Below, piece after piece: positions 9,159 to 18,304 of a stretch of DNA of 64,000 nt. Position 1 is the first letter of the stretch. The number at the start of each line of letters is the position of its first letter. The stretch is from positions 23,066-87,065 of the forward strand of contig CAZWAK010000008.1 of NCBI GenBank assembly GCA_964631865.1, read 5' to 3'. The DNA comes from JAFDVL01 sp964631865. Its GTDB lineage: Bacteria; Acidobacteriota; Blastocatellia; RBC074. The position numbers and the translations under genes were made by a program. The notes beneath the pieces were generated by a model. That model searched no databases. It was not told the DNA's origin and was given only the letters and a program-made list of their open reading frames with translations.

Positions 9159-11084
9159 ATGAAGTTGTATCCCCCTATTCATCCGGTCGTCAACCGTCTT
9201 TTCGCATCGGTTGTCTGGACAGTAATTGCCCTCACTGTTCCCGCGTTCGCCCAATCTGACTTGATCCCGCTCGGCTCGTCCTGGAAGTACCTGGACAATG
9301 GCGACAGCCTGTGGATCAACTGGCGCACCCCGGAGTTTGACGATCAGCATTGGAAAATCAGCAACGCCAAATTTGGCTATGGCAGCGGCGACGAAGCGAC
9401 CACGATTGATGCCGGGCCTATTCCCAATCACAAATTTATCACCACCTATTTTCGGAAATCGTTCACGGTGGCGAACCCCGCCGCTTCCAGCCAATACCGC
9501 TTGCGCTTGCGGCGCGTGGACGGGGCCGTAGTGTATTTGAACGGGCGCGAAGTCTTTCGCTCCAACATGCCAGCGGGATGGGTGAGTTATATCACACTCG
9601 CGACCGCTGCGGTCAGCCCCGCCGAAGCCAACACGTTGGTTGAGACGCAAATCAGCGCCAGCGCCTTGGTGCCGGGGCTGAATCACATTGCGGTTGAGGT
9701 GCATAAAAACAACGGCCTCGGCGCGATCAAGAGCTTTGATTTGAGTTTGACGGCGGATGGCACGGTTGCGCCGCCGCCGCCTTCCGGCAACATTGCTGTC
9801 GTGCGCGGGCCGTATTTGCAAATGGGGACGCCGAACAGCGTCATCGTGCGCTGGCGCACCGCCACGCCGACTGACAGCCGCGTCAACTATGGCGACAACT
9901 CGAACCGGCTGAATTTGGCGACGACGGAATCCCCTCTGACCACCGAACATAGTCTCAAGCTCACGAACTTGTCGCCGAACACGAAATACTATTATTCCGT
10001 TGGCACGTCTTCGCAAACGTTGGCGGGCGGCGATGAAACTTATGCGTTTGTGACCGCGCCGCTGATCGCGAAGCCCACGCGCGTATGGGTGCTGGGTGAT
10101 GCGGGCACGAACACGGACGATCAGCGTCGTGTGCGCGATGCCTATGCTCGCTTCACGGGCGCGCGCGGCACAGATTTGTGGCTGATGCTGGGCGACAATG
10201 CGTACGTGGATGGCAAAGACGATGAATATCAACGCGCCGTGTTTGAGATGTATCCGACGTTTCTGCGGCAAGCCGTGTTGTGGCCGACCATCGGCAATCA
10301 CGACACGGCGGGTTCGATCAATCCGCCCGACGATTTGCCGTACTATCAAATGTTTACCTTGCCGCGCAACGCGGAAGCGGGCGGCTTGGCGTCAGGTACA
10401 GAAGATTATTACTCGTTCAATTACGGCAACATTCACTTCGTCTGTTTGGATTCGATGACGAATGAGGTAAAGCCCGACAGCCCGATGTTGCGCTGGTTGA
10501 TGAACGATCTGGCGGCGAATACGAAGCAATGGTTGATCGCGTATTGGCATCATCCGCCGTACACCAAAGGCTCGCACGATTCCGATGTCGAGTACGTGGA
10601 AATTGCGATGCGCCAGCACGTGCTGCCGATTCTCGAAGCCTACGGCGTGGATTTGGTTTTGAGCGGGCACAGCCATTCGTACGAACGCTCGTTTTTGCTC
10701 GACGGGCATTACGGCTTTTCGGGCACGTTTTCCGGGAATCATAAAAAGAACGGCGGCAGTGGTCGTCCGACGGAAGGCGGCGCGTACACGAAGCACACGC
10801 TTGGCCCCAGCGCCCACGAGGGAGCCGTCTACATTGTCGCAGGCAGTTCCGGGCAAGCGACGGGCGGCGCGCTGAATCATCCCGCGATGTTCATTTCGCT
10901 GAACAACCTCGGCTCGATGGTGCTGGATGTGGACGGTCATCGGTTGGAGGCGAAGTTCCTGCGCGAGACGGGCGAGGTTGCTGACCACTTTACAATTAAC
11001 AAAGGCAATTCTGTATCGAGATCAGGTGGCACATCAGGCCGCCCCCGCAACGCCACACAGCAAGTGAAGAGCAAACTCAAATGA
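9159..11084 (+). CDS. secreted purple-acid-phosphatase-like metallophosphoesterase
   Basis: 641 residues. The signal peptide ends near PAFAQ. Residues about 30-200 form a jelly-roll-like domain often found ahead of such enzymes (YFRKSFTV, YLNGREVFRSNMP). Then comes a fibronectin-like purple-acid-phosphatase N-domain (GPYLQMGTPNSVIVRWRT, YYYSVG). The metallophosphoesterase core is complete: LGDAG, LGDNAYVDG, IGNHDTAG, IAYWHHPPYTKGSHDS and SGHSHSYERS supply the dimetal ligands. GGxYTKHTLGP precedes the last strand. It is an exported phosphatase or phosphodiesterase, probably for phosphate scavenging. Its stop overlaps the start of the TPR gene by 4 bases (ATGA). Confidence 0.93.
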   Translation: MKLYPPIHPVVNRLFASVVWTVIALTVPAFAQSDLIPLGSSWKYLDNGDSLWINWRTPEFDDQHWKISNAKFGYGSGDEATTIDAGPIPNHKFITTYFRKSFTVANPAASSQYRLRLRRVDGAVVYLNGREVFRSNMPAGWVSYITLATAAVSPAEANTLVETQISASALVPGLNHIAVEVHKNNGLGAIKSFDLSLTADGTVAPPPPSGNIAVVRGPYLQMGTPNSVIVRWRTATPTDSRVNYGDNSNRLNLATTESPLTTEHSLKLTNLSPNTKYYYSVGTSSQTLAGGDETYAFVTAPLIAKPTRVWVLGDAGTNTDDQRRVRDAYARFTGARGTDLWLMLGDNAYVDGKDDEYQRAVFEMYPTFLRQAVLWPTIGNHDTAGSINPPDDLPYYQMFTLPRNAEAGGLASGTEDYYSFNYGNIHFVCLDSMTNEVKPDSPMLRWLMNDLAANTKQWLIAYWHHPPYTKGSHDSDVEYVEIAMRQHVLPILEAYGVDLVLSGHSHSYERSFLLDGHYGFSGTFSGNHKKNGGSGRPTEGGAYTKHTLGPSAHEGAVYIVAGSSGQATGGALNHPAMFISLNNLGSMVLDVDGHRLEAKFLRETGEVADHFTINKGNSVSRSGGTSGRPRNATQQVKSKLK

Positions 11085-11938
11085 ACTTCCGCACGCAAGC
11101 TTGTCGCATCATTTTAGTGCTTGGTGGCTTCGTTTCGTTGCACGCGCACGGTGGCACGGCGGAACACCTCAAGCGCATCACCGAGCAAATTCAACGCGCG
11201 CCGACCAACGCGGAGCTGTACTTGCGGCGCGGCGAATTGCATCGCAAACTCGGCAACGCCAGAGCCGCGCTCGAAGATTTCGACAAGGCGCAGGAGCTTG
11301 CGCCCGAACGTCTCGAAGTAGATGTGTTCCGTGCGCGCTTGCACCTTGATGCCAACGTTCCCGAACTCGCGCAACTGGTGTTGGATCGTTATCTCAAACA
11401 ACGCCCGCAACACACCCCACAAAATACAGAAGCCGTGTTGCTGCGCGCGCAAGTCAATGCGCAACTCGGCGCGCGGGCACAAGCCATTCGGGATTACACG
11501 ACCGCGCTCGCTCGTCTCACGCAACCCAAACCAGAACTGTTTCTGGCCCGCGCGCAATTGCAAGTCGAAATGAAGCAGTTCGAGGCCGCGATCAACGGCC
11601 TCGACGAAGGCATCGCCAAACTCGGCACGCTGGTCACGTTGCAATCGTTGGCGGTAGAAGTAGAAGTGAAGCGCAAACGATGGGACGCGGCCTTGACGCG
11701 CTTGGAAACAATCGCCGCGCAGTCGCCGCGCCAGGAACATTGGTGGGTGCAGCGCGCCGAAATTTTGTTGCAAGCCGGACGCAAGGACGAAGCGGAACAA
11801 GCCCTCGTGTCCGCTCGCCGCGCCCTCGCCGCTTTGCCGGAGCATTTGCGTCGCACCGCCGCCAGCACCGCGCTGGAAGCACGTGTGACGGAACTCCTGC
11901 GTACCTTATTCTTGCCTGACTCTGCTCCGATGAAATAG
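11081..11938 (+). CDS. exported TPR-repeat protein
   Basis: 285 residues with a hydrophobic N-terminus (IILVLGGFVSLHA). At least four tetratricopeptide units are visible (NAELYLRRGELHRKLGNARAALEDFDKAQEL; EAVLLRAQVNAQLGARAQAIRDYTTAL; PELFLARAQLQVEMKQFEAAINGLDEGI; HWWVQRAEILLQAGRKDEAEQAL). It is coupled to the upstream phosphoesterase through an ATGA overlap, so it probably serves as a partner or scaffold in the periplasm. There is no catalytic domain. Confidence 0.85.
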   Translation: MNFRTQACRIILVLGGFVSLHAHGGTAEHLKRITEQIQRAPTNAELYLRRGELHRKLGNARAALEDFDKAQELAPERLEVDVFRARLHLDANVPELAQLVLDRYLKQRPQHTPQNTEAVLLRAQVNAQLGARAQAIRDYTTALARLTQPKPELFLARAQLQVEMKQFEAAINGLDEGIAKLGTLVTLQSLAVEVEVKRKRWDAALTRLETIAAQSPRQEHWWVQRAEILLQAGRKDEAEQALVSARRALAALPEHLRRTAASTALEARVTELLRTLFLPDSAPMK

Positions 11939-12019
11939 CCTTTCCGCGCCTCCGCACCAAACATACAACTTTGTGGCAGTGCTCCGCGCTATGTTATGCT
12001 CTCGCGCACGAGGTACGTT

Positions 12020-12745
12020 ATGAGCGCACGACAACAAGACATCCTCCGCCGGATCGAATACCCAGAATCAGATGGGAAACCCATGGCTGAAACCGATAAG
12101 CACATTCAGATGATTATTGATCTGCGCCTGTCGCTGCGCGAATTTTTCCGCGCGGAGGCCCAGGTCTATGTGGGCAGCAACTTGCTGCTGTATTACGTGG
12201 AAGGCGATAAAAACAAGAGCGTTGCCCCCGATGTGTTTTACGTGCGTGGTGTGCCGAAACACGAGCGGCGCACCTATCAACTGTGGGAAGAAGGCCAGGT
12301 GCCGCAAGTCGTATTTGAAATCTCCTCGCGCTCGACAAAAAAGGAAGACCTGGGCGTGAAAAAAGACCTCTATGCGTCGCTGGGCGTGCGCGAGTATTTC
12401 ATCTTTGACCCGGAGTACAAATTGAAGCCGCCGCTGCGTGCCTTTCGCTTACACGGGCAACAATTGCTGGAAGAAGTCGTGACTGGCAATCGTGTGATGA
12501 GTCACGAATTGGGGTTGGAGTTGGTGAACGACGGTACGACCTTGCGCTTATGGAATCCGCAAACCGGCAACTTTTTGCTCACGCCCGACGAAGAGGCTGC
12601 TGCTCGGCAAGCTGCCGAACTTCTTATGCGAGCCGCCGAGCTGCGTGTGCAAGAAGAAGCCGCTGCAAGACAGGCCGCCGAAGCACGTGCTGCCAAGCTC
12701 GCGGCGCGCTTGCGAGCTTTGGGCATTGATCCCGACCAACTCTGA
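12020..12745 (+). CDS. Uma2-family (DUF820) restriction-endonuclease-fold protein
   Basis: About 241 residues if started at 12020 (MSARQQDILRR), where GAGG lies upstream; an in-frame ATG at 11996 falls inside a promoter-like TATGCT and is less likely. The PD-(D/E)xK-like core is present: VAPDVFYVRGVPKHERRTYQ, VVFEISSRSTKKEDLGVKKDLYASLGVREYFIFDP. The last ~55 residues are an Ala-rich coiled coil (EEAAARQAAELLMRAAELRVQEE...) ending in RALGIDPDQL, a common Uma2 tail. Nuclease activity in vivo is not established for most members. It belongs to a different subgroup from the two copies near 39 and 44 kb. Confidence 0.9.
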   Translation: MSARQQDILRRIEYPESDGKPMAETDKHIQMIIDLRLSLREFFRAEAQVYVGSNLLLYYVEGDKNKSVAPDVFYVRGVPKHERRTYQLWEEGQVPQVVFEISSRSTKKEDLGVKKDLYASLGVREYFIFDPEYKLKPPLRAFRLHGQQLLEEVVTGNRVMSHELGLELVNDGTTLRLWNPQTGNFLLTPDEEAAARQAAELLMRAAELRVQEEAAARQAAEARAAKLAARLRALGIDPDQL

Positions 12746-12755
12746 CCCGCAACCT

Positions 12756-13577
12756 TCAGACAAAGAAATCCGGCAGCAATTCTGCGCCCGGCACGAATTG
12801 ATACGACGACAAATCCGTCACGCCCGCGCTCAGCAACACGTCATCGTCCACACAGAAATTGCCGGTAAATTCGCGGCTCGGCTTCGTCAGAATCACGTGC
12901 GCCGCGTCGCCCATAATCTCTGGCTTGCGACTGCCCCGCATCACGCGATCTCCGCCCAACAGATTTTGCACGGCTGCCGTCGCAATCACCGTGCGCGGCC
13001 ACAGTGCATTCACCGCGATGCCTTCGGGCTTCAACTCTTCGGCCATTCCGAGCACGCACATACTCATCCCGAACTTCGCCATCGTGTACGCGACGTGCGG
13101 CGCAAACCATTTCGCTTCCATATTGAGCGGCGGCGAAAGGTTCAGGATATGCGGATTGCTCGCTTGGGCGAGATGCAGGATGCAGGCTTGCGAGCAAACA
13201 AACGTGCCGCGCGTGTTGATCGAGTGCATCAGATCGTAGCGTTTCATCGGCGTGTCAACGGTCTTCGACAAATGAATCGCGCTCGCATTGTTGACCAGAA
13301 TATCTATGCCGCCGAACGTCTCGACCGTTTTAGTAACCGCTTCGGCCACGACGTTTTCATCGCGGATGTCCACAACGAGCGGCAACGCCTTGCCACCTGC
13401 TTTTTCAACTTCTTCCGCCGCTGTGTAGATCGTGCCGGGTAGTTTCGGATGTGGTTCGGTCGTTTTCGCCGCGATGGCAATGTTCGCGCCGTCGCGTGCT
13501 GCACGCAGCGCAATCGCCAAACCGATGCCGCGACTTGCGCCTGTGATGAAAAGGGTTTTTCCAGATAATGTAGACAT
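12756..13577 (-). CDS. SDR-family oxidoreductase (HSDL2-like)
   Basis: 273 residues, start ATG 13577 with AGGAG upstream. TGASRGIGLAIALRAARDGANIAIAAKTTEPHPKLPGTI is the hallmark of the HSDL2/'SDR_c' group with a NADP-binding Gly motif; NNAS, NLSPPLN (Ser) and YTMAKFGM (Tyr-x3-Lys) complete the catalytic set. The C-terminus RxFTGNFCVDDDVLLSAGV also fits that group. Members are linked to fatty-acid or steroid-like substrates in other organisms; the substrate here is unknown. A palindromic REP-like element separates it from hppD, upstream on the same strand. Confidence 0.9.
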   Translation of the reverse strand: MSTLSGKTLFITGASRGIGLAIALRAARDGANIAIAAKTTEPHPKLPGTIYTAAEEVEKAGGKALPLVVDIRDENVVAEAVTKTVETFGGIDILVNNASAIHLSKTVDTPMKRYDLMHSINTRGTFVCSQACILHLAQASNPHILNLSPPLNMEAKWFAPHVAYTMAKFGMSMCVLGMAEELKPEGIAVNALWPRTVIATAAVQNLLGGDRVMRGSRKPEIMGDAAHVILTKPSREFTGNFCVDDDVLLSAGVTDLSSYQFVPGAELLPDFFV

Positions 13578-13598
13578 TGTTGCTCCTGAAATAAGTAA

Positions 13599-13617
13599 CG
13601 CGATTTGCCAAATCGCG
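13599..13617. repeat. REP-like palindrome CGCGATTTGCCAAATCGCG
   Basis: Perfect 8+3+8 palindrome in the 51-bp gap between the SDR and hppD, with a GTA-like/TAC flank extending it. Sister copies are at 20078, 20118, 23452 and 23491. Confidence 0.85.
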
Positions 13618-13628
13618 CTACGTCTATC

Positions 13629-14717
13629 TTACAAATTCCCGCGCCGTGCCTGTTCGCGTTCGATGGCTTCGAACAACGCTTTGAAATTGCCTTTGCCGAA
13701 CCCTTGTGCGCCTTTGCGTTGAATGATCTCGAAGAACAACGTTGGGCGATCTTCGACCGGCTTGGTGAAGAGTTGCAGCAAATATCCCTGGTCGTCGCGG
13801 TCTACCAAAATGCGCAACTCCCGCAACGCTTCGATGTCTTCATCAATCGCGCCGACGCGGTCGCTGAGCAGTTCGTAATACGCATCCGGCACTTCCAGAA
13901 ACTCGACGCCGTTCGCGCGCAGTTGCCGAATCGTCGTCAGGATGTCGGTCGTGAGCAGCGCGATATGTTGCACGCCGGGGTCTTGATAAAAGTCTGTGTA
14001 CTCTTCGATCTGGCTTTTGCGTTTGCTGGGCGCGGGTTCGTTGATCGGAAACTTGATGCTGCGCGATTCGTTTGCCATCACGACGCTGTTGAGGCCGGTG
14101 AACTCGGTCGAAATGTCTTTGTCATCAAACGTCATAAACCGTTCGAGACCAAAGACGCGCTTGTACCACTCCTCCCAAAACCCCATCTTGCCGAATTCGA
14201 CGTTGGCGACGAAATGATCCAGCCGCAACAAGCCCGCATTGCGCCCCGGCGCGTTGGAGGCAACAAAATCGGGCATAAACGGCCCCGCATAATTGTGCTT
14301 CGAGAAAAACGAATGAATCGTGTCGCCATAGACTTTCACGGCTGCACGACGCGCTTCGCCGTCCGGCCCTTTGATCGCGTACGGCGCAGCGGCAGGTTCC
14401 GCGCCGCGCGCCAACGCCGCTTCAAACGCCGCGTCGGCATCGTCCACTTCGAGCGCCACATCGCGCACGCCATCGCCGTGTTTCAGAATATGCGCGCTGG
14501 CCTTGTCGAGCGGCGTGTACGGCGTCGTCAGCAACAGCTTGAACGTGCCTTGTTGCAGCGCATACGAACATTGCTCGCGGTTGCCGGTTTCGAGGCCGGT
14601 GTACGCGATGCGCTCAAAGCCGAACGCATTGCGATAAAAATAATCGGCTTGCTTGGCGTTGCCGACATAGAGTTCGATGTGATGGACTTGGCGGATTTTC
14701 AATGGATTACTACTCAT
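13629..14717 (-). CDS. hppD: 4-hydroxyphenylpyruvate dioxygenase
   Basis: 362 residues, normal length for HPPD; GAGGTAAG precedes the ATG at 14717. Two vicinal-oxygen-chelate domains are visible: HHIELYVGNAKQADYFYRNAFGFERIAYTGLETG at the start and LRLDHFVANVEFGKMGFWEEWY in the middle. The iron ligands are the His of LDHFVANV (about 167), the His of VQHIALLTTDI (about 252) and the Glu of LFFEIIQRKGAQGFGKGNFKALFEAIE (about 329). The enzyme converts 4-hydroxyphenylpyruvate to homogentisate in tyrosine breakdown. Phenylalanine hydroxylase at 27711 would feed the same pathway. No homogentisate dioxygenase is in the window. Confidence 0.98.
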   Translation of the reverse strand: MSSNPLKIRQVHHIELYVGNAKQADYFYRNAFGFERIAYTGLETGNREQCSYALQQGTFKLLLTTPYTPLDKASAHILKHGDGVRDVALEVDDADAAFEAALARGAEPAAAPYAIKGPDGEARRAAVKVYGDTIHSFFSKHNYAGPFMPDFVASNAPGRNAGLLRLDHFVANVEFGKMGFWEEWYKRVFGLERFMTFDDKDISTEFTGLNSVVMANESRSIKFPINEPAPSKRKSQIEEYTDFYQDPGVQHIALLTTDILTTIRQLRANGVEFLEVPDAYYELLSDRVGAIDEDIEALRELRILVDRDDQGYLLQLFTKPVEDRPTLFFEIIQRKGAQGFGKGNFKALFEAIEREQARRGNL

Positions 14718-14749
14718 AGCTTACCTCTAACTAATAATCAAAGATGGGC

Positions 14750-14835
14750 ATAGAATACAGATCAAACGGATACGACGGATAGATAACGAATCATATCGTT
14801 GTCCATCCGTCGTATCCGTTCCATCCGTATTCTAT
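14750..14835. repeat. hairpin with 9-nt-period arms (ACGGATNNN type)
   Basis: Arms 14750-14789 and 14797-14835 are near-complete reverse complements (ATAGAATAC.GAT..AACGGATACGACGGAT). Inside each arm ACGGAT recurs every 9 bases. It lies between hppD and the 3' end of lon. The same sequence family recurs at 31591-31772. Confidence 0.8.
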
Positions 14836-14846
14836 TACGCAAAGAA

Positions 14847-17297
14847 CTACGATGCCGATGCGTCAGATGCTGCCTTGCTCGATGAATTCGCGGATGATTC
14901 TTCCTGCAACGGTTCCGCCTTTTCAATCGGGGGCATCAAGGCTTCCTTGAAAACTTCGCGCACGTCTTCGGCAAACACAAACTCCAATTCTCTTTGCACG
15001 TCCTTCGGCACATCTTCCATATCCTTTTTGTTCGCCATCGGCAGGATGACTTTCTGGACTTTGGCGCGATGGGCGGCGAGGACTTTTTCTTTCACGCCGC
15101 CGATGGGCAGCACGTTGCCGCGCAACGTTAATTCACCAGTCATCGCGACGGTTTTGCGCACCGGGCGATTGCTCAGGACGGACACCAAAGCGGTTGCCAT
15201 CGTGATACCGGCGGACGGGCCGTCTTTGGGCGTAGCACCTTCGGGGATGTGCAAGTGGACGTCCAGCGTGGAGAATTTTTCTTCGTCAATGCCGAGTTCT
15301 TTGGCGCGCGCGCGGGCGTATGAATAGGCGGCCTGCGCGGATTCTTTCATCACGTCACCGAGTTGGCCGGTCAACTGCAAACCGCCTTTGCCTTTCATCG
15401 CGATGGCTTCGATGAAGAGGACGTCGCCGCCTGCTGCTGTGACAGCTAAACCGGTGACAACGCCGACTTGATCGTGCTTGAGAGCTTCGTCGGGTTCGAT
15501 CTTCGACACACCTAAAAAGTCGGGCAGGTTCTTGACTGTGAGGCGGACTTTCTTCGTGTTGCCTTCGGCGACGCGGCGCGCGACTTTGCGGCAGATTTTG
15601 CCGATCTCGCGTTCGAGTTGGCGCAAACCGGCTTCGTGTGTGTAGCGCACAATCGCTTCACGCAACGCCGAGTCGGAAATCTCCAGATATTTTTCGCTGA
15701 TGCCGTTTTCTTCCATCTGTTTCGGCAGCAGATGACGCCGCGAAATTTGCAGCTTCTCTTCTTCCGTGTAGCCCGACAAGCGAATCGTTTCCATGCGGTC
15801 GCGCAGCGCGGGCTGAATCGTTTCCAGCATATTCGCCGTCGTCATAAACAACACGTTCGACAGATCGAACGGAGCGCCGAGATAGTTGTCGCGGAACGAA
15901 AAGTTCTGTTCGGGGTCGAGCACTTCGAGCAAGGCCGAAGACGGGTCGCCGCGAAAGTCCGAACTGACCTTGTCAATTTCGTCCAGCATAATCAGCGGAT
16001 TGTTCGTGCCGGCTTGCTGAATGGATTGAATGATGCGCCCCGGCATCGCGCCGACATACGTGCGCCGATGCCCGCGAATTTCCGCTTCGTCGTGAACGCC
16101 GCCCAAACTCAAGCGCACGAATTTGCGATTGACGGCTTTCGCAATCGAACGACCGAGCGACGTTTTGCCGACGCCCGGCGGGCCGACTAAACATAGAATC
16201 GAGCCTTTCGGTTTTTCTTTGATTTTGCGCACGGCCAACGCTTCGATGATGCGTTCTTTGACTTTTTCCAGGCCGTAGTGATCTTCGTTGAGAATCTTTT
16301 CGGCCTTCTTCAGATCGAGGTTTTCTTTGGAATGTTTTGACCAGGGCAGCGCCACCATGATGTCGAGCCAGTTGCGCAGCGTCGCGGTTTCGGCAGCATC
16401 GGGATGCATGCGTTCGAGCTTTTTGAGTTGCCGATCCACTTCTTCTTCGACGGCTTTCGGCATCTTGGCTTTGGCGATCTTTTCTTTGTAGACGCCGATG
16501 TCTTCAGCCAATTCGTTGCCTTCGCCGAGTTCGGATTGAATCGCCTTGAGTTGCTGCCGCAAATAAAACTCGCGTTGCGAGCGATCAATCTCGCTCTTGG
16601 CCTGCGTGTTGATGTCAGCTTGGACGGTGAGCACTTCGAGTTCTTTGGTCAGCAAATCGTTGACACGGCGCAGGCGGGGCGTGACTTCAAGAGCTTCAAT
16701 CACGGATTGCGCGTCTTCGACTTTGAGTTCGAGATTCGACGCGGCCAAATCCGCCAGACGTCCGGCATCGTCGAGGTTGGCGGCAATTGCCATGACTTCG
16801 GGCGAGATGTTTTTGCCGAGCGCGACCGATTTTTCAAGCGAGCCGCGCACGTTGCGAATCAACGCTTCCATTTCCAAATCGGCTTCGACTTCCGGTTCCT
16901 GCAAGGCTTCGATGCGGGCTTGCAGGAATCCGGCAGTGTCTTCGACTTGTGTGATGCGGGCGCGCGAAAGGCCTTGCACCAAAATCCGTATGCGACCGTC
17001 GGGCAATTTGAGCATCCGCATGATGATCGCAGCCGTGCCGACGCTGTAGATGTCAGCGGCGGTCGGCTCTTCTTTGGCAATGTCTTTTTGTGCCACGAGC
17101 ATGATCATGCGGTTTTCCGCCAGCGCCTGATCTACGGCGCGAATCGAACGATCCCGGCTGACAAAGAGCGGGACGATCATAAACGGAAAAATCACGATGT
17201 CGCGCAGCGGCAAAACCGGCAGCACCTCCGGGATTTTGATTTGATCTTCGTTGGATTCGGCGATTTTCTTTTCTTCTGGTTGATCTATGGTGGACAT
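14847..17297 (-). CDS. lon: ATP-dependent Lon protease
   Basis: 816 residues from ATG 17297 (MSTIDQPEEKK). The longer frame starts inside a repeat hairpin (17305-17385) and is rejected. The order is N-terminal LON substrate-recognition domain (VLPVLPLRDIVIFPFMIVPLFVSRDRSIRAVD), a coiled-coil middle (REFYLRQQLKAIQSELGE), AAA+ with Walker A GPPGVGKTS near residue 371 and Walker B IMLDEIDK, then the S16 peptidase with PKDGPSAG (nucleophile Ser about 692) and the catalytic Lys in GGVKEKVLAAHRA (about 734). It degrades misfolded and regulatory proteins in the cytosol. The 20-residue tail is Ser/Ala rich. It follows hsp20 on the same strand, giving a proteostasis pair. Confidence 0.98.
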   Translation of the reverse strand: MSTIDQPEEKKIAESNEDQIKIPEVLPVLPLRDIVIFPFMIVPLFVSRDRSIRAVDQALAENRMIMLVAQKDIAKEEPTAADIYSVGTAAIIMRMLKLPDGRIRILVQGLSRARITQVEDTAGFLQARIEALQEPEVEADLEMEALIRNVRGSLEKSVALGKNISPEVMAIAANLDDAGRLADLAASNLELKVEDAQSVIEALEVTPRLRRVNDLLTKELEVLTVQADINTQAKSEIDRSQREFYLRQQLKAIQSELGEGNELAEDIGVYKEKIAKAKMPKAVEEEVDRQLKKLERMHPDAAETATLRNWLDIMVALPWSKHSKENLDLKKAEKILNEDHYGLEKVKERIIEALAVRKIKEKPKGSILCLVGPPGVGKTSLGRSIAKAVNRKFVRLSLGGVHDEAEIRGHRRTYVGAMPGRIIQSIQQAGTNNPLIMLDEIDKVSSDFRGDPSSALLEVLDPEQNFSFRDNYLGAPFDLSNVLFMTTANMLETIQPALRDRMETIRLSGYTEEEKLQISRRHLLPKQMEENGISEKYLEISDSALREAIVRYTHEAGLRQLEREIGKICRKVARRVAEGNTKKVRLTVKNLPDFLGVSKIEPDEALKHDQVGVVTGLAVTAAGGDVLFIEAIAMKGKGGLQLTGQLGDVMKESAQAAYSYARARAKELGIDEEKFSTLDVHLHIPEGATPKDGPSAGITMATALVSVLSNRPVRKTVAMTGELTLRGNVLPIGGVKEKVLAAHRAKVQKVILPMANKKDMEDVPKDVQRELEFVFAEDVREVFKEALMPPIEKAEPLQEESSANSSSKAASDASAS

Positions 17298-17304
17298 AAG
17301 TTTG

Positions 17305-17385
17305 AGTAGTCGGTAGACGGTAGACGGTAGACAGTAGTCAGGAGGATTCAACCTACTGTCTACCGTCTACCGCCTACCGTCTACT
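17305..17385. repeat. hairpin with heptamer arms (GTAGACG type)
   Basis: The left arm 17305-17338 reads GTAGTCG-GTAGACG-GTAGACG-GTAGACA-GTAG. The right arm 17353-17385 is the reverse complement with one change. The loop is 14 nt. It fills the 83-bp gap between hsp20 and lon and overlaps the hsp20 stop codon (17381-17383). Confidence 0.85.
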
Positions 17386-17851
17386 CTTCCGTAATTCCAA
17401 TCAATAATTCTTTGCCGGAAGCTTGCGCTTTGGGCAGGCGGATTTCGAGGATGCCATGCGCCAATTTGGCGGTGACGTGCGCCCAATCAATCGTCCATTT
17501 CAATTGCACGCGGCGCGCAAACGTGCCCGACAATCGTTCCAGACATAAATAACGGAGCGGCTTATCCTGCTCGGCGGCTTGGGTGGCCGGGTTATACGTT
17601 TCTTTTGCGCCTTCGATTTTCAAGACGCCATCTAAAATCGTGATGCGAATGGAAGCGGCGGGCACGCCGGGCAATTCCAACCGCACGATGACGGCATCGT
17701 CCATTTCGTACAAATCTACCGGCGGCAACCACGAACCGGGCGTGGGCGGCGCGGCGGCGCGCATCTCTTCAAAATGCACGAGCAGACGGCGGAGTTGATC
17801 GCGTAATCGTTCGGAAAATTCTTGTGGCAATGGACTCAGTGGTGCGGTCAT
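17381..17851 (-). CDS. Hsp20-family small heat-shock protein
   Basis: 156 residues. The alpha-crystallin domain spans about 50-150: DLYEMDDAVIVRLELPGVPAASIRITILDGVLKIEG, followed by the loop and FARRVQLKWTIDWAHVTAKLAHGILEIRLPK, matching the GVL..I.LPK signature. It is an ATP-independent holdase that binds unfolding proteins. It lies directly upstream of lon on the same strand with an 83-bp repeat-filled gap. No clear Shine-Dalgarno is seen, so the start at 17851 is moderately supported. Confidence 0.92.
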   Translation of the reverse strand: MTAPLSPLPQEFSERLRDQLRRLLVHFEEMRAAAPPTPGSWLPPVDLYEMDDAVIVRLELPGVPAASIRITILDGVLKIEGAKETYNPATQAAEQDKPLRYLCLERLSGTFARRVQLKWTIDWAHVTAKLAHGILEIRLPKAQASGKELLIGITEE

Positions 17852-17971
17852 AAAGGCTTGGCTCTCACTTGCGATTCGGGGACGAGCCGGGATAATAGCC
17901 TTTGCCTGGAAGGCAGGTCAAGAACGGAAGTTTGATTGCTGGCGAGGATGGCGCGCGCACAAGAAACACCG

Positions 17972-18004
17972 AAAAGGGATGAAGCCGAAACTTCATCCCT
18001 TTTT
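17972..18004. terminator. bidirectional intrinsic terminator
   Basis: Perfect 13-bp stem AAAAGGGATGAAG / CTTCATCCCTTTT with a CCGAAA loop, flanked by A and T runs so that it can end transcription from either side. On the minus strand it would end transcripts coming from the anti-sigma region (18383) or from the promoter-like element at 18305-18338. It lies about 120 bp ahead of hsp20. Confidence 0.8.
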
Positions 18005-18080
18005 ACGTGCAATTCATTTGCGGTGTACCCAATGGTCAGAGGAGGCAATTCTCAAATCTGTGCTTCGTGCGAAAAATTCC

Positions 18081-18155
18081 TGTGGGCTACTCGGCTGAGG
18101 GACGCGGTTGGCTGACATTAATGGCTGGTGTCCGCGCTCCCCCAAGCAGCCCACA
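18081..18155. ncRNA. 75-nt structured element in a gene-free gap (possible small RNA or terminator)
   Basis: TGTGGGCTACT (18081-18091) pairs with AGCAGCCCACA (18145-18155). Inside, GGGA-CGCGG pairs with CCGCG-CTCCC, giving a long interrupted hairpin. On the minus strand the stem is followed by GGAATTTTT, as in an intrinsic terminator. The interior GGACGCGGTTGGCTGA and CCGCGCTCC vaguely recall the closing regions of 6S RNA, but I cannot confirm that. The gap 17852-18382 holds no convincing protein gene. Confidence 0.3.
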
Positions 18156-18304
18156 CTATTCACCCTTCCGATTCTTTAAGTGACAAGAACTCAACCTCTG
18201 CTTGAAACTTGAACGTGCATTGCAACTGGCGAGGCCAATCAGTCGTGCTGGAGCCAGATCGAAAGGGCAATCCACGTCTTCTCAAATTCCCGTTTGCGTT
18301 CTTG

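Noticed and set aside
8934..10349. 471-residue minus-strand open frame
   Set aside because: Antisense to the metallophosphoesterase and overlapping the SDR; composition is typical of a shadow frame.
17848..18048. 66-residue minus-strand frame
   Set aside because: It crosses the intrinsic terminator at 17972-18004 and has no similarity that I recognise.
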